Origin: Pseudovibrio japonicus
GTDB lineage: Bacteria > Pseudomonadota > Alphaproteobacteria > Rhizobiales > Stappiaceae
Direction: 5' to 3'
Assembly (NCBI RefSeq): GCF_014651595.1
Contig: NZ_BMXE01000002.1
Location: forward strand, 620,001 to 684,000
Length of the DNA: 64,000 nt
In this document: in pieces, positions 27,787-36,151 of the stretch
Layout: each line of letters opens with the position of its first letter
Numbering within the stretch: the stretch's first letter is position 1
Notes under the pieces: generated by a model
Seen by the model: only the letters and a program-made list of their open reading frames with translations
What the model was told of the DNA's origin: nothing
Database searches by the model: none
Program-made: the position numbers and the translations under genes

Positions 27787-28428
27787 TTGAAACCCATAGA
27801 TACGCTTGAGGATATTGAGCGGGAGTTAGCGTCCCTTGTGCTGCTGGATGAGCGGCTCCTTCGTGTGGCTGATGTTGCAGGGCAGGTGCCTTTGCGCAGG
27901 CGGTCTGCGGATTTTGCCGGGCTTTGCAATATTGTGGTGGCGCAGCTCCTCTCTGTGGCTGCTGCTGCAAGCATTTGGGCGCGGCTTGAGGCGCTTGTGG
28001 TGCCGTTTGAGCCGGATGTGCTGCTTTCCAAGAGTGATGAGGAGCTGTTGGGTGTTGGTCTTTCCAATGCCAAACTACGCACGTTGAAGGCTATTGCCGA
28101 AGAGCTGAATGCGGGGTTGTGCCTGAGCGAAGCGGTGGAGTGGCCGGGTGAGGTGGCGCATAAGCGGCTTTGTGAAATTAAAGGCATTGGTCCGTGGTCA
28201 GCGGATATCTTTTTGCTGTTTTGCGCCGGACATCCGGATGTGTTTCCGGTTGGTGATGTGGCGCTGCAGGCGGCGGTGCAGCATGCGCTTGGTCTGGAGG
28301 GACGTCCCAAAGGAAAGGAGCTTGCCGAAATTGCCGAGGCGTGGTCTCCTCATCGGGGAACTGCGGCGCGGTTGTTCTGGTCTTACTACCGTGTGATGAA
28401 AGAAGGGCGTGAGACACTGCCGGTGTGA
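27787..28428 (+). CDS. DNA-3-methyladenine glycosylase II (AlkA-like)
   Basis: A 213-residue HhH-GPD base excision glycosylase. LCNIVVAQLLSVAAAASIWARL and LCEIKGIGPWSADIFLLFC (helix-hairpin-helix) lead to HPDVFPVGDVALQ with the catalytic Asp. A strong RBS, GAGGAGGGGG, precedes the TTG at 27787; an ATG at 27721 would add 22 residues without RBS. Removes alkylated purines. It diverges from gluQ. Confidence 0.9.
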   Translation: MKPIDTLEDIERELASLVLLDERLLRVADVAGQVPLRRRSADFAGLCNIVVAQLLSVAAAASIWARLEALVVPFEPDVLLSKSDEELLGVGLSNAKLRTLKAIAEELNAGLCLSEAVEWPGEVAHKRLCEIKGIGPWSADIFLLFCAGHPDVFPVGDVALQAAVQHALGLEGRPKGKELAEIAEAWSPHRGTAARLFWSYYRVMKEGRETLPV

Positions 28429-28465
28429 ATGGTTCTGAACCAATCCAGATAGGGGGAGCTGCTTG

Positions 28466-28897
28466 ATGGGATCCAAAGGTTTTGTGAAAGCTGTAGACGA
28501 GCAGATTGAACTGCTTCGCGATGGAAAACCGCTGGAAGCGTTTGATCGTTTTTTCGATCCTTCAGTGAAGATGTTTGCCAATGATGTGCTGTTTGCGAAT
28601 GGGGCTATCGCAGGGCGGGCTAAGCAGGAACCGTTCATCGCTGCGGCTCAATCTATTACGGGCAAGATTGAAGATGTGGTGATTGACGAGGTGCGCGGGT
28701 TATGCGCGTTTCGCAATCTGAGTAGCTTTGTGGACGATGAAGGGAAAGTGCATCAGATTGACGGGCTAAGCCTGCAGCGCTGGGATGGCGATAAGATCAT
28801 TGAGGAGCGCTACTATGATGGTGAGGCGATGAAGGCTCTTTTGGAGGGTGATTTGCTTGCGGACCTTGGCAGCCATATGACGACGGAAAAAAGCTGA
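28466..28897 (+). CDS. SnoaL-like (NTF2 fold) protein
   Basis: 143 residues: QIELLRDGKPLEAFDRFFDP helix, MFANDVLFANG, and a closing strand LQRWDGDKIIEERYYDG, the pattern of SnoaL-like proteins. Function unknown. ATG 28466 follows AGGGGGA. The next gene starts directly at the stop codon, so the two are co-translated. Confidence 0.75.
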   Translation: MGSKGFVKAVDEQIELLRDGKPLEAFDRFFDPSVKMFANDVLFANGAIAGRAKQEPFIAAAQSITGKIEDVVIDEVRGLCAFRNLSSFVDDEGKVHQIDGLSLQRWDGDKIIEERYYDGEAMKALLEGDLLADLGSHMTTEKS

Positions 28898-29572
28898 ATG
28901 ATTGGGCACGAACTTGAGTGCATCCGGCTGGAGCCGAGCCATGCGCCGGTGCGCAAGCTGGTGGTGTTGCTACATGGGTATGGTGGTGATGCCGGTGATA
29001 TGGAGCCGACGGCGCGTGTTTTGCGGGATGCACTGCCGGAGACGGCGATTGTTTGCGTGAATGGGCCGGAGCCCTGCGCGCACTGGGTGGAAGGGCGTCA
29101 GTGGTTTGCTGCGTCTGAGTTTGATGCGCGGGACGTCTGGTTGGGCGTGCAGGCTGCGGCACCGTTGCTAAACCGTGTGCTGGATGCGGAGCTGGAGCAT
29201 TATGGCCTGCTGGAGCGGGATATGGTTCTGGGAGGCTTCTCTCAGGGGGCCATGGTGGCGCTGCACGTGGGGCCGCGACGGGTTTCGGAAGCGGCTGGAT
29301 TGCTGAGTTTCTCGGGTGTTCTGGGTGGACCGGAGCATCTGCTCGATCAGATGATGGTCCGGCCTCCGGTGATGTTGCTGCATGGCTCTGAGGATGATGT
29401 GGTGCCAGTGGCTAATCTAGGGGCTGCAGAAGATACGTTGGCACGTGCCGGCTTTACTGTGGAAACACACCGTCTGGTGGGTCTCGATCATTCCATCAAT
29501 GGTGAGGCGCAGACATTGGCGTTGAAGTTCCTGAAAGAGCGGTTTGGAATTTCTACGCCAACCACCATGTAG
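28898..29572 (+). CDS. phospholipase/carboxylesterase family alpha/beta hydrolase
   Basis: 224 residues with the serine hydrolase triad: Ser in GGFSQGAMVAL, Asp in HGSEDDVVP and His in GLDHSINGEA. LVVLLHGYGGDAGDM is the oxyanion strand. YpfH/acyl-protein thioesterase-like enzymes share this form; the substrate is not evident. It starts on the base after the preceding stop. Confidence 0.9.
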   Translation: MIGHELECIRLEPSHAPVRKLVVLLHGYGGDAGDMEPTARVLRDALPETAIVCVNGPEPCAHWVEGRQWFAASEFDARDVWLGVQAAAPLLNRVLDAELEHYGLLERDMVLGGFSQGAMVALHVGPRRVSEAAGLLSFSGVLGGPEHLLDQMMVRPPVMLLHGSEDDVVPVANLGAAEDTLARAGFTVETHRLVGLDHSINGEAQTLALKFLKERFGISTPTTM

Positions 29573-29662
29573 GGTGTGTTGCGGTGCTGTTTGTTTACGC
29601 AGCAAGCTCTAAGTTTTTATTTTCACGCGTATTATGTTGGTTGCATTCGGAGGAGGGGTGAG

Positions 29663-30136
29663 ATGTTGCAAAGTAAGCGGGCAAAGCAGTTTCAGAGTTT
29701 TCTGGATGATCGTGGGCTGGGCCTGAAGGTGGTCGAGTTGCCGGATTCCTCCCGCTCGGCTGCCGAAGCTGCACAGGCGCTGGGCTGTGCTCAGGAGCAG
29801 ATCGTCAAATCTCTTGTTTTCCAGAAGCTGGACACCGAGGAAGCAATTTTGGTATTGGCGAGCGGAACCAACCGCGTCAACGAAGAGGCGATTTCGGCCG
29901 TTGTGGGCGGCCCAATCGGACGGCCTGATGCGAAGTTCGTCAAAAATGTCACCGGGTTCTCAATCGGCGGTATTCCGCCGCTGGGCCATAAGCAGCAGCT
30001 GACGGTGTACGTGGATGAAGACCTTTTGACCTACGACGAAGTGTGGGCTGCGGCCGGAACACCGAACGCAGTGTTCATGATGCCCGGAAACCTCCCGGAC
30101 ATTGTGGGTGATCATCAGGTTGTCTGCGTGAAGTAG
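29663..30136 (+). CDS. YbaK/EbsC family aminoacyl-tRNA deacylase
   Basis: 157 residues of the YbaK/ProX fold. Markers are QIVKSLVFQ with the conserved lysine, GTNRVNEEA, and TGFSIGGIPPLGH with the conserved GGxxP loop. Such proteins hydrolyse mischarged tRNA such as Cys-tRNA(Pro). ATG 29663 is preceded by GGAGGAGG, so the longer upstream frame is rejected. Confidence 0.92.
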   Translation: MLQSKRAKQFQSFLDDRGLGLKVVELPDSSRSAAEAAQALGCAQEQIVKSLVFQKLDTEEAILVLASGTNRVNEEAISAVVGGPIGRPDAKFVKNVTGFSIGGIPPLGHKQQLTVYVDEDLLTYDEVWAAAGTPNAVFMMPGNLPDIVGDHQVVCVK

Positions 30137-30139
30137 CGT

Positions 30140-30355
30140 TTACGCTTTATCGTCAACCGGCCATTCGATGTAGGCGAGGATCCACAAAAAGACCAGATTG
30201 ATGAGTGGAATGAACGCCAAAATAGCCCAGATCCTTGAGAAACCGATCCGGTGCAAGATCTTGCTGACCGGAATCACGACAATGATTATCCAGAGGATCA
30301 TGACTGCAAGCTGCCAAAGTGCAAAGCTTTCCATCATCATTTGTTGATCCATCAT
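30140..30355 (-). CDS. small two-span membrane protein
   Basis: 71 residues: a Met-rich start (MMDQQMMMESF), a first hydrophobic helix ending with IVVIPVSKIL, a short basic turn HRIGFSRI, a second helix and an acidic end EWPVDDKA. The GFSR..WA..A.IP pattern resembles small membrane proteins of unknown function found beside transport genes. ATG 30355 follows AGGTACTCCT. Function unknown. Confidence 0.7.
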   Translation of the reverse strand: MMDQQMMMESFALWQLAVMILWIIIVVIPVSKILHRIGFSRIWAILAFIPLINLVFLWILAYIEWPVDDKA

Positions 30356-30509
30356 AGGAGTACCTCTCTCTCTGTTTCCGGGTTGACTATCCGATTGAAG
30401 AGAGGAAAAATCAAAGAAAATAATCATTGATTACAAATGCTTATGATCAATTTGCGGGCGTATTTTTAGGGAGTCGGAGGGAGGCTATCTTCTGACCATA
30501 GGGGGAAAG

Positions 30510-31061
30510 ATGAGTACTGCGCTGGTTATTATTGATGTCCAGAAATTGTTGTTTGATGTGGAACCTCAGCCATTTGAGCGGGATGAGACCATCGCTCGGA
30601 TCAACAGCTTAAGTGCAAAGGCACGCCGTGCGGGCATTCCGGTTATCGTGATACAGCATGAGCGGGAGAACCATCCGCTGGCTTATGGTGCTGAGGGATG
30701 GGAGCTGCCGGATGATTTGGTTGTGACTGAGAGCGATGTGAAGGTGCGCAAGACGGCACCGGATTCGTTCTTCAAAACCAACCTGAAGGAGTTGCTGGAT
30801 GAGCGCGGTGTTACAGATTTGACGGTATGCGGGTTTGCCTCTGAATTCTGCGTGGATACCACGTTCCGGCGGGCGGCTTCGCTTGGCTATAATCTGCGTC
30901 TGGTGAGTGATGCACACACCACGCATGATAAGGACCACGCGAGTAGTCAGCTCATCAGAGAGCATCACAACAACACACTGGTTTATCTGGGTGGCTATGA
31001 CGGCAGCATTGCAGTTTTGCCGGAAGCTGAAGTGGAGTTTATGCAGGTTGAGCCGGTTTAG
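30510..31061 (+). CDS. isochorismatase family cysteine hydrolase
   Basis: 183 residues of the cysteine hydrolase fold with the triad: Asp in VIIDVQK, Lys in VRKTAPDSFF and Cys in CGFASEFCVDTTFR. Relatives hydrolyse nicotinamide, carbamates or isochorismate. The stop overlaps the ispA stop by four bases. Confidence 0.9.
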   Translation: MSTALVIIDVQKLLFDVEPQPFERDETIARINSLSAKARRAGIPVIVIQHERENHPLAYGAEGWELPDDLVVTESDVKVRKTAPDSFFKTNLKELLDERGVTDLTVCGFASEFCVDTTFRRAASLGYNLRLVSDAHTTHDKDHASSQLIREHHNNTLVYLGGYDGSIAVLPEAEVEFMQVEPV

Positions 31062-31963
31062 CTCTCACGATCGGCGATGTAGCGGGCCAACGTCTTCAGG
31101 GTGTTGGCCTTTGCGCCGTAGGGAACCAGCAGTTCATCTGCTTCGCTGATAAGCTGTGCGAGTTCCTGACGGGTCTGTTCTTCACCGAGTAGGCTGACGA
31201 GCGTTGCCTTGCCAGCTTCTGCGTCTTTACCGGTTGCCTTGCCCACCACTTCTGCATCGCCGGTCAGGTCAAGCAGGTCGTCTGCCAGCTGGAAGGCAAG
31301 ACCGATGATCTCGCCAAAGCGGGTGAGGCGCGCGATGTCATCTTCAGAAGCATCTGCGAGAATTGCACCAGCACGACACGCATATCGGATGAGTGCGCCG
31401 GTTTTCATGGCCTGAAGCTGGCGGATCTCGGTTTCTGTTCTGTCATGGTGCTCGGAGGCGAGGTCGAGCATCTGCCCGCCTGCCATGCCACCAATGCCGG
31501 ATGCGCGAGCTAGTTCCTGAGACAGGCGCAGGCGGATGGCCGGATCAGGGTGGACCTGTTCATCAGCGATAAGATCGAAGGCGATTGTGAGAAGCGCGTC
31601 ACCTGCAAGGATTGCGGTGGCTTCGTCAAACGCTTTGTGCGTTGTTGGGCGACCACGACGTACGTGGTCATCATCCATTGCCGGAAGATCGTCATGAACG
31701 AGTGAATAGCAGTGAATGCATTCCAGCGCGGAAGCGGCAACCAGTGTGCCCTCGTTCTCGTGCCCAAACAGGCGGGCTGCTTCGACCATCAGAATCGGAC
31801 GCAAGCGTTTGCCGCCGGACAGGGCCGCATAATTCATTGCTTCCAGAAGGCGTTCAGGACGGGCCAGCTCTTCAGAACGAACGGTCTCTCCCAAGAGAGA
31901 GGTGAGTTTTTCTTCAAGAGACTGAGCGGTTTCGGTGATGACCGACTTCAAAGCAACAGACAC
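31058..31963 (-). CDS. ispA: farnesyl diphosphate synthase (bacterial type)
   Basis: Makes FPP from IPP and DMAPP for quinones, undecaprenyl phosphate and hopanoids. 301 residues from GTG 31963 (RBS GGGATGGGG). First aspartate-rich motif in LVHDDLPAMDDD, second in FQLADDLLDLTGD, with SGGKRLRP binding IPP. xseB and dxs, its usual partners, are not adjacent. Confidence 0.95.
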   Translation of the reverse strand: MSVALKSVITETAQSLEEKLTSLLGETVRSEELARPERLLEAMNYAALSGGKRLRPILMVEAARLFGHENEGTLVAASALECIHCYSLVHDDLPAMDDDHVRRGRPTTHKAFDEATAILAGDALLTIAFDLIADEQVHPDPAIRLRLSQELARASGIGGMAGGQMLDLASEHHDRTETEIRQLQAMKTGALIRYACRAGAILADASEDDIARLTRFGEIIGLAFQLADDLLDLTGDAEVVGKATGKDAEAGKATLVSLLGEEQTRQELAQLISEADELLVPYGAKANTLKTLARYIADRES

Positions 31964-32259
31964 AGAACCCCATCCCAACAGAGCAAATTGAGTACAACAG
32001 AATGAAAAGTGCTTACCAATCGATTGACAGCAAATTGATCGTTTGTCCTGAAAACCCCTCAAGGTCAAGCAAAATGGGTTTTTTCATTTTGATTCAGCGC
32101 ATTTTGACCCCTTAAATATTCGGGTGAGATTTCCTGCGGAGTTGCTTTGAGTCGGCTTTCTTTATTAGGTTAAATCTAAAGTTACCTACGGTCATGTAAT
32201 AAGAGCCAAGCAACAAGGCGCCCTAATAAGTCAGCTATAAGAGATGATAGGGGAATAGA

Positions 32260-33501
32260 ATGCGTGCACTCTCGAAGATGTTGTCAGATTTTGTCCAGAA
32301 AGGACAACTTACAATTTTTGACGCCAAAGACCGGAAGTATGTCTTTGGCAGTGAAGACAGCGGACCCTCCGCTGCCCTGCGTTTTCACAGTTGGAAGCTT
32401 CCATATACGCTTCTGATTGACCCGGAGTTGAAGGCTGCTGAAGCCTATATGGATGGTCAGATCACTGTCGAGCCAGGGTACACTCTGAATGATTTGATTG
32501 CAGTGTTCATGGCTAATGAAGGCCTGCTGACAGAACATCCCATTCAACGCATTCTGACCTTTATGAAAGACGGGCATACACGCCGGCGCCTGGGCCTGAA
32601 CCTGAAGAAAAACAAAGCTCAGGTCCGCCATCACTATGATCTGTCGACAGAGCTGTATCGGCTATTTCTTGATGACGGGCTTAATTACAGCTGTGCGTAT
32701 TACCGGTCGCCCGAGGATACGCTGGAAGAAGCACAGCAGGCCAAGCTGGACCATATTGTTGCCAAGCTGGACCTGAAGCCCGGCATGTCTGTGCTGGAAA
32801 TTGGCGGTGGTTGGGGTTCTCTAGCCATTCGTATGGCGCAAGCGGGTGCTCAGGTGACCTCCCTGAACGTCTCCACCGAGCAGATCAAGATTGCCGAGGA
32901 GCGGGTGAAAGCTGCTGGTCTTGAGGACAAGGTTGAATTCGTTTGTCTGGATTACAACGAGTTTGAAGGCGAGTTTGACCGTATTGTTTCTGTTGGCATG
33001 ATGGAGCATGTGGGCATTGGAAATCTGGGTGCTTACTTCACTAAGGTTCGTGATTGTCTGAAGCAGGATGGCTATGCAGTCATTCACTCCATCGGTCGCT
33101 GTGGACCTCCGGGTGTGACCGGGCCTTTCCTGACGAAGTACATTTTCCCCGGCGGGTACTGCCCTGCGCTTTCCGAAACGTTTGCGGACATTGAAAAGAC
33201 CGGGATGTGGGTGTGTGACAACGAGATTTTGCGGTTGCACTACTACTATACTTTGCGAGACTGGCGCCTGAACTTCGAGCGAAATCGGGACAAAATCAAA
33301 GAGCTGTATGACGAGCGTTTCTGCAAGATGTGGGAATTCTATCTTTCTGGCTGTGAAATGAACTTTCTGCATGGACGGATGATGGTGTTCCAGCTGATCT
33401 TGTCGAAGGAGCGGGATGCAGTTCCAATTATTCGGGACTTCATCGGTCATAACGAACAGGCGATGCTTTCTCATCGCAATGATCGCAGAAAAACGGCGTA
33501 A
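32260..33501 (+). CDS. cfa: cyclopropane-fatty-acyl-phospholipid synthase
   Basis: Adds a methylene from SAM to unsaturated phospholipid acyl chains. 413 residues: an N-terminal lipid-binding region, then the methyltransferase fold with VLEIGGGWGSLAIRMA (SAM loop), VSVGMMEHVG and the conserved IFPGGYCPAL. ATG 32260 follows AGGGGAAT. It may be induced on stress or stationary phase, but no promoter motif is certain. Confidence 0.95.
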   Translation: MRALSKMLSDFVQKGQLTIFDAKDRKYVFGSEDSGPSAALRFHSWKLPYTLLIDPELKAAEAYMDGQITVEPGYTLNDLIAVFMANEGLLTEHPIQRILTFMKDGHTRRRLGLNLKKNKAQVRHHYDLSTELYRLFLDDGLNYSCAYYRSPEDTLEEAQQAKLDHIVAKLDLKPGMSVLEIGGGWGSLAIRMAQAGAQVTSLNVSTEQIKIAEERVKAAGLEDKVEFVCLDYNEFEGEFDRIVSVGMMEHVGIGNLGAYFTKVRDCLKQDGYAVIHSIGRCGPPGVTGPFLTKYIFPGGYCPALSETFADIEKTGMWVCDNEILRLHYYYTLRDWRLNFERNRDKIKELYDERFCKMWEFYLSGCEMNFLHGRMMVFQLILSKERDAVPIIRDFIGHNEQAMLSHRNDRRKTA

Positions 33502-33522
33502 AGCGCGTTGCTGTAACAAGAT

Positions 33523-33550
33523 GGCCCCGGAGTTCTTTCCGGGGCCTTTG
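33523..33550 (+). terminator. rho-independent terminator of cfa
   Basis: GGCCCCGG and CCGGGGCC arms with an eight-base loop, then TTTG; 20 bases past the stop. Confidence 0.8.
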
Positions 33551-34153
33551 CGTTGGAAAATTCACCCCAGAGCATATCATTAGCGACTTTCTGCATGGAT
33601 AGAATGCAGGGATGGACGGTGTGTGCCATGTTTGGGTATACGCGCGCTTCGCGGCACAGGCTGTGTGCTGCATTACCCGTTTTCTGGAGCCGGGCGAGGC
33701 CAGGGGCCGCTGGGGTATATCTGTGCTTTTGCTCGTGTCGCTTTGCTGCGTATTGGTTTTTTCTTTGCCGTCGTAATAATGCAAAAGTGCATCAGAGGCT
33801 TAATTTTGCGGGCTTTTTTAGCAAGTTTCGTTTCCTCTGGGGGACAGAGGTTTCGAAGCTTCAAACCGTCATCTTGATTGGTATACGGGAGGAAAGTGGC
33901 CTTGCGGTCTGAGAGAACCTGATCGCGGCTTTTCGGTCTGTTTGCGTGGATTGGGGCGCTTATCGGGGAGCTCTTTTTAAGGAAAAGGGCTTTGATAAGG
34001 GTAGGTTTTAGCTGCGGAAATGGCTGATTCTTTTGCTTTATGCTGGAGATATTTCCCAATCCTGAAAAGCAGCCAAGAAGTATAGAGAGATGTATTGATC
34101 GTAAATGCGATGAATGCTTCTGGGGTGATTAAAGCACGCCGGAGACCGTAGCC
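33551..34153. other. 600 bp non-coding stretch
   Basis: Short open frames occur on both strands, but none has an RBS or a recognisable product and their composition is unlike the neighbours. No repeat family of this window is found here. Either degraded sequence or the leader of the TM2 gene. Confidence 0.4.
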
Positions 34154-34513
34154 ATGAGCGATCAATCCGCAGTTTCTCCAATGAAAAGAGGTTTTTTCCA
34201 CCTCAAGCATCCGCGAAAATCTCCTGTGGTGACGTTGATCCTCTCGTTCTTTCTGGGGGGCTTTGGTTTTCACCGGTTCTATCTGGGTAAGCCGCTGAGC
34301 GGTGCTGTGATGCTTTTGCTTTCTTTGGTCACGCTCGCGTTGGTTTTCAATGGCTTGAGCAAAATGGAAACGATGGACCCGAACGGGATGCTGGCTGTTG
34401 TCAGTGGTGCTTTGGGGTTTGGAATGGTGGTGTCGGCCTGGGCTATTGTGGATCTTCTGGTCATCCTTATCGGCGTCTTTGCTACCTCCGACAGTGTGAA
34501 CGCACCAGAGTAA
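34154..34513 (+). CDS. TM2 domain protein
   Basis: 119 residues. TM2 signature LILSFFLGGFGFHRFYLGK, then a second hydrophobic helix and, after a short loop (KMETMDPNG), one or two further helices. Function of TM2 proteins in bacteria is poorly known. A terminator follows. Confidence 0.85.
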   Translation: MSDQSAVSPMKRGFFHLKHPRKSPVVTLILSFFLGGFGFHRFYLGKPLSGAVMLLLSLVTLALVFNGLSKMETMDPNGMLAVVSGALGFGMVVSAWAIVDLLVILIGVFATSDSVNAPE

Positions 34514-34525
34514 GGGCCAGATAAA

Positions 34526-34558
34526 GAAAAAGCCGAAGCTGGGGGCTTCGGCTTTTTG
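34526..34558 (+). terminator. rho-independent terminator of the TM2 gene
   Basis: AAAAAGCCGAAGC and GCTTCGGCTTTTT arms; usable on both strands. Confidence 0.9.
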
Positions 34559-34655
34559 CTTTGACAGCAAGCGTTGGTCTCGTCCGCAATTCGGGGCACG
34601 AATAATCCAGGGATGGGATCAAACCGGACGAGGCCTGCTGAGGAGTAATTCTTGT

Positions 34656-35198
34656 TTATTCTGCTGCTTCCAGTTCCAGCTCCGATGCTTCAAGGGCGAC
34701 AGCAGCGGACTGGATGATTGACGCAAAACGAACGGCGGTTTGCACCATCTCGGCGGTTACTCCGGCTTTGCGCAGGATCGCTTCGTGGCTATCAATGCAC
34801 ATGCCACAGCCGTTGATGGCGGAGACAGCGAGCGACCACAGCTCAAAGTCCACTTTGTCTACGCCAGGCTTGCCAATCACGTTCATGCGCAGTTTCGCAG
34901 GCATGGTTCCGTACTGCTCGTTGGAGGAGAGGTGTACGAAGCGGTAGTAGACGTTGTTCATGCTCATGATGGAAACAGCAGCTTTCGCGGCGCTCATCGC
35001 TTCCGGGGTCAGGTGCGGAGCAGCTTCTGCGATCAGGGCGTTTTTGACTGTGTCGTTGCGGGTCGCGATGGCGCAAGCAACGATCAGGCCGTATTTCTGC
35101 TGAGCGGTCAGGGATTCATCAGTTGCCATGGAACCAAGATTCAAACGGACGTCTTTGGCGAAGTCGCCAAGTCGGGATTTCAAGGTATCGATGGACAT
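34656..35198 (-). CDS. ahpD: alkyl hydroperoxidase AhpD
   Basis: 180 residues of the carboxymuconolactone decarboxylase fold. The active site [12 protein letters not shown] gives C131, C134 and H138, the AhpD triad. It lies downstream of the peroxiredoxin gene on the same strand, and AhpD reduces that type of enzyme. The pair is divergent from oxyR. Confidence 0.93.
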   Translation of the reverse strand: MSIDTLKSRLGDFAKDVRLNLGSMATDESLTAQQKYGLIVACAIATRNDTVKNALIAEAAPHLTPEAMSAAKAAVSIMSMNNVYYRFVHLSSNEQYGTMPAKLRMNVIGKPGVDKVDFELWSLAVSAINGCGMCIDSHEAILRKAGVTAEMVQTAVRFASIIQSAAVALEASELELEAAE

Positions 35199-35267
35199 TC
35201 TGTTTCTCCTGGTAATTTTCGGCGTGGGGCTGCGTGGAAAAGTGATTTTTTATATTTTGTTTTGGAG

Positions 35268-35308
35268 GCGTATTCCCGAAAATCGGGGTGCGCTTTTCGG
35301 GAATACGC
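35268..35308. repeat. RIME-like palindromic repeat, copy C
   Basis: GCGTATTCCCGAAAA and TTTTCGGGAATACGC form a perfect 15 bp stem with an 11-base loop. It is located between the peroxiredoxin gene and ahpD in the same operon, so it will be in their mRNA. Copies A and B are at 516 and 12240. Confidence 0.8.
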
Positions 35309-35369
35309 TTAAGAGACCGGAGCCCTGCAGTTTTCTGCTATTGTGCTCCGGCCCTAAAAAGTGCCGGAC

Positions 35370-35921
35370 TTAAGCTGCGAGTACGTCGCCGCCTACTTCA
35401 CGGTTACATGGGCAGAGTTCGTCGGTCTGCAGAGCGTCGAGAACACGCAGGGTGTCTTTCGGGTTACGGCCAACGTTCAGGTTGGTTGCGTAAATGTGCT
35501 GGATGGTGTTCTCGTTGTCGACGATGAAGGTGTAGCGGTATGCAACGCCGTCTGGAGAGCGAACGCCGAGGCCGTCGATCAGGGAACCGTTGGTGTCAGC
35601 AAATGCCCAGATTGGCAGCTTGTCGAGATCTGGGTGATCGCGGCGCCATGCCAGCTTTACGAATTCGTTGTCGGAGGAACCGCCGAGAACAACTGCGTCG
35701 CGGTCTTCGAACTCACCAGCGAGGCGAGCGAATTCAGCGATTTCGGTTGGGCAAACGAAAGTGAAGTCTTTTGGGTAGAAGAAGATTACCTTCCACTTTC
35801 CTTCGAAGCTTTTTTCAGTGATTGCTTCAAATGCGCTTTCGCCGTTTTCTTCGTGGTTGTTGAAACCAGGCTTTACGCCAACTACTTCAAACTCTGGAAG
35901 TTTTTCGCCGATTCCGACCAT
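35370..35921 (-). CDS. ahpC: AhpC-type peroxiredoxin
   Basis: Reduces hydroperoxides in the cytoplasm. 183 residues with peroxidatic C57 in YPKDFTFVCPTE and C-terminal cysteines at about 170 and 172 (DELCPCNREV), the AhpC form found with AhpD. It lies 230 bases from oxyR in divergent orientation, so OxyR control is likely. ATG 35921 follows GGAG. Confidence 0.94.
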   Translation of the reverse strand: MVGIGEKLPEFEVVGVKPGFNNHEENGESAFEAITEKSFEGKWKVIFFYPKDFTFVCPTEIAEFARLAGEFEDRDAVVLGGSSDNEFVKLAWRRDHPDLDKLPIWAFADTNGSLIDGLGVRSPDGVAYRYTFIVDNENTIQHIYATNLNVGRNPKDTLRVLDALQTDELCPCNREVGGDVLAA

Positions 35922-36151
35922 GGTACTCTCCTAAATATGGACTGACGCGTGAGCAGCGTCGATGAATGATTCTGATGAAAGCCTGCAAGGTTCGGCCTTC
36001 GTTGAGAGCGTTATGCAACTCTTAACTAAATCGGTCAAAACGATAATAACGAAGAAGCCTATCGATTTTTTCGAATGGCATGTTAAGTTATCGCGGGATT
36101 GGCCGAATTCCGCTGAAATTTAGAGAAATTCTAATCTAGGGGCTTTGATCT
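35922..36151. promoter_or_regulatory. ahpC-oxyR divergent promoter region
   Basis: 230 bases with A/T-rich centre. CTATCGATTTTTTCGAATGG at about 36058 and the neighbouring ATAATAACG are weak candidates for an OxyR box (ATAG-N7-CTAT type), but spacing is not exact. Confidence 0.35.

Noticed and set aside
27714-28310. Long N-terminal extension of the gluQ open frame
   Set aside because: It is the antisense of the AlkA-like gene, low in complexity (Ser/Ala/Arg-rich), and the known GluQ start MNVPVYRFAPSPNG is at 27713.
32164-32183. CtrA site (TTAA-N7-TTAA type) upstream of cfa
   Set aside because: TTAAATCTAAAGTTAC deviates in the second half and a single weak site is not enough.
33553-33912. 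119-residue open frame as a gene
   Set aside because: No RBS, odd composition rich in Cys, Phe and Arg, and no recognisable family.
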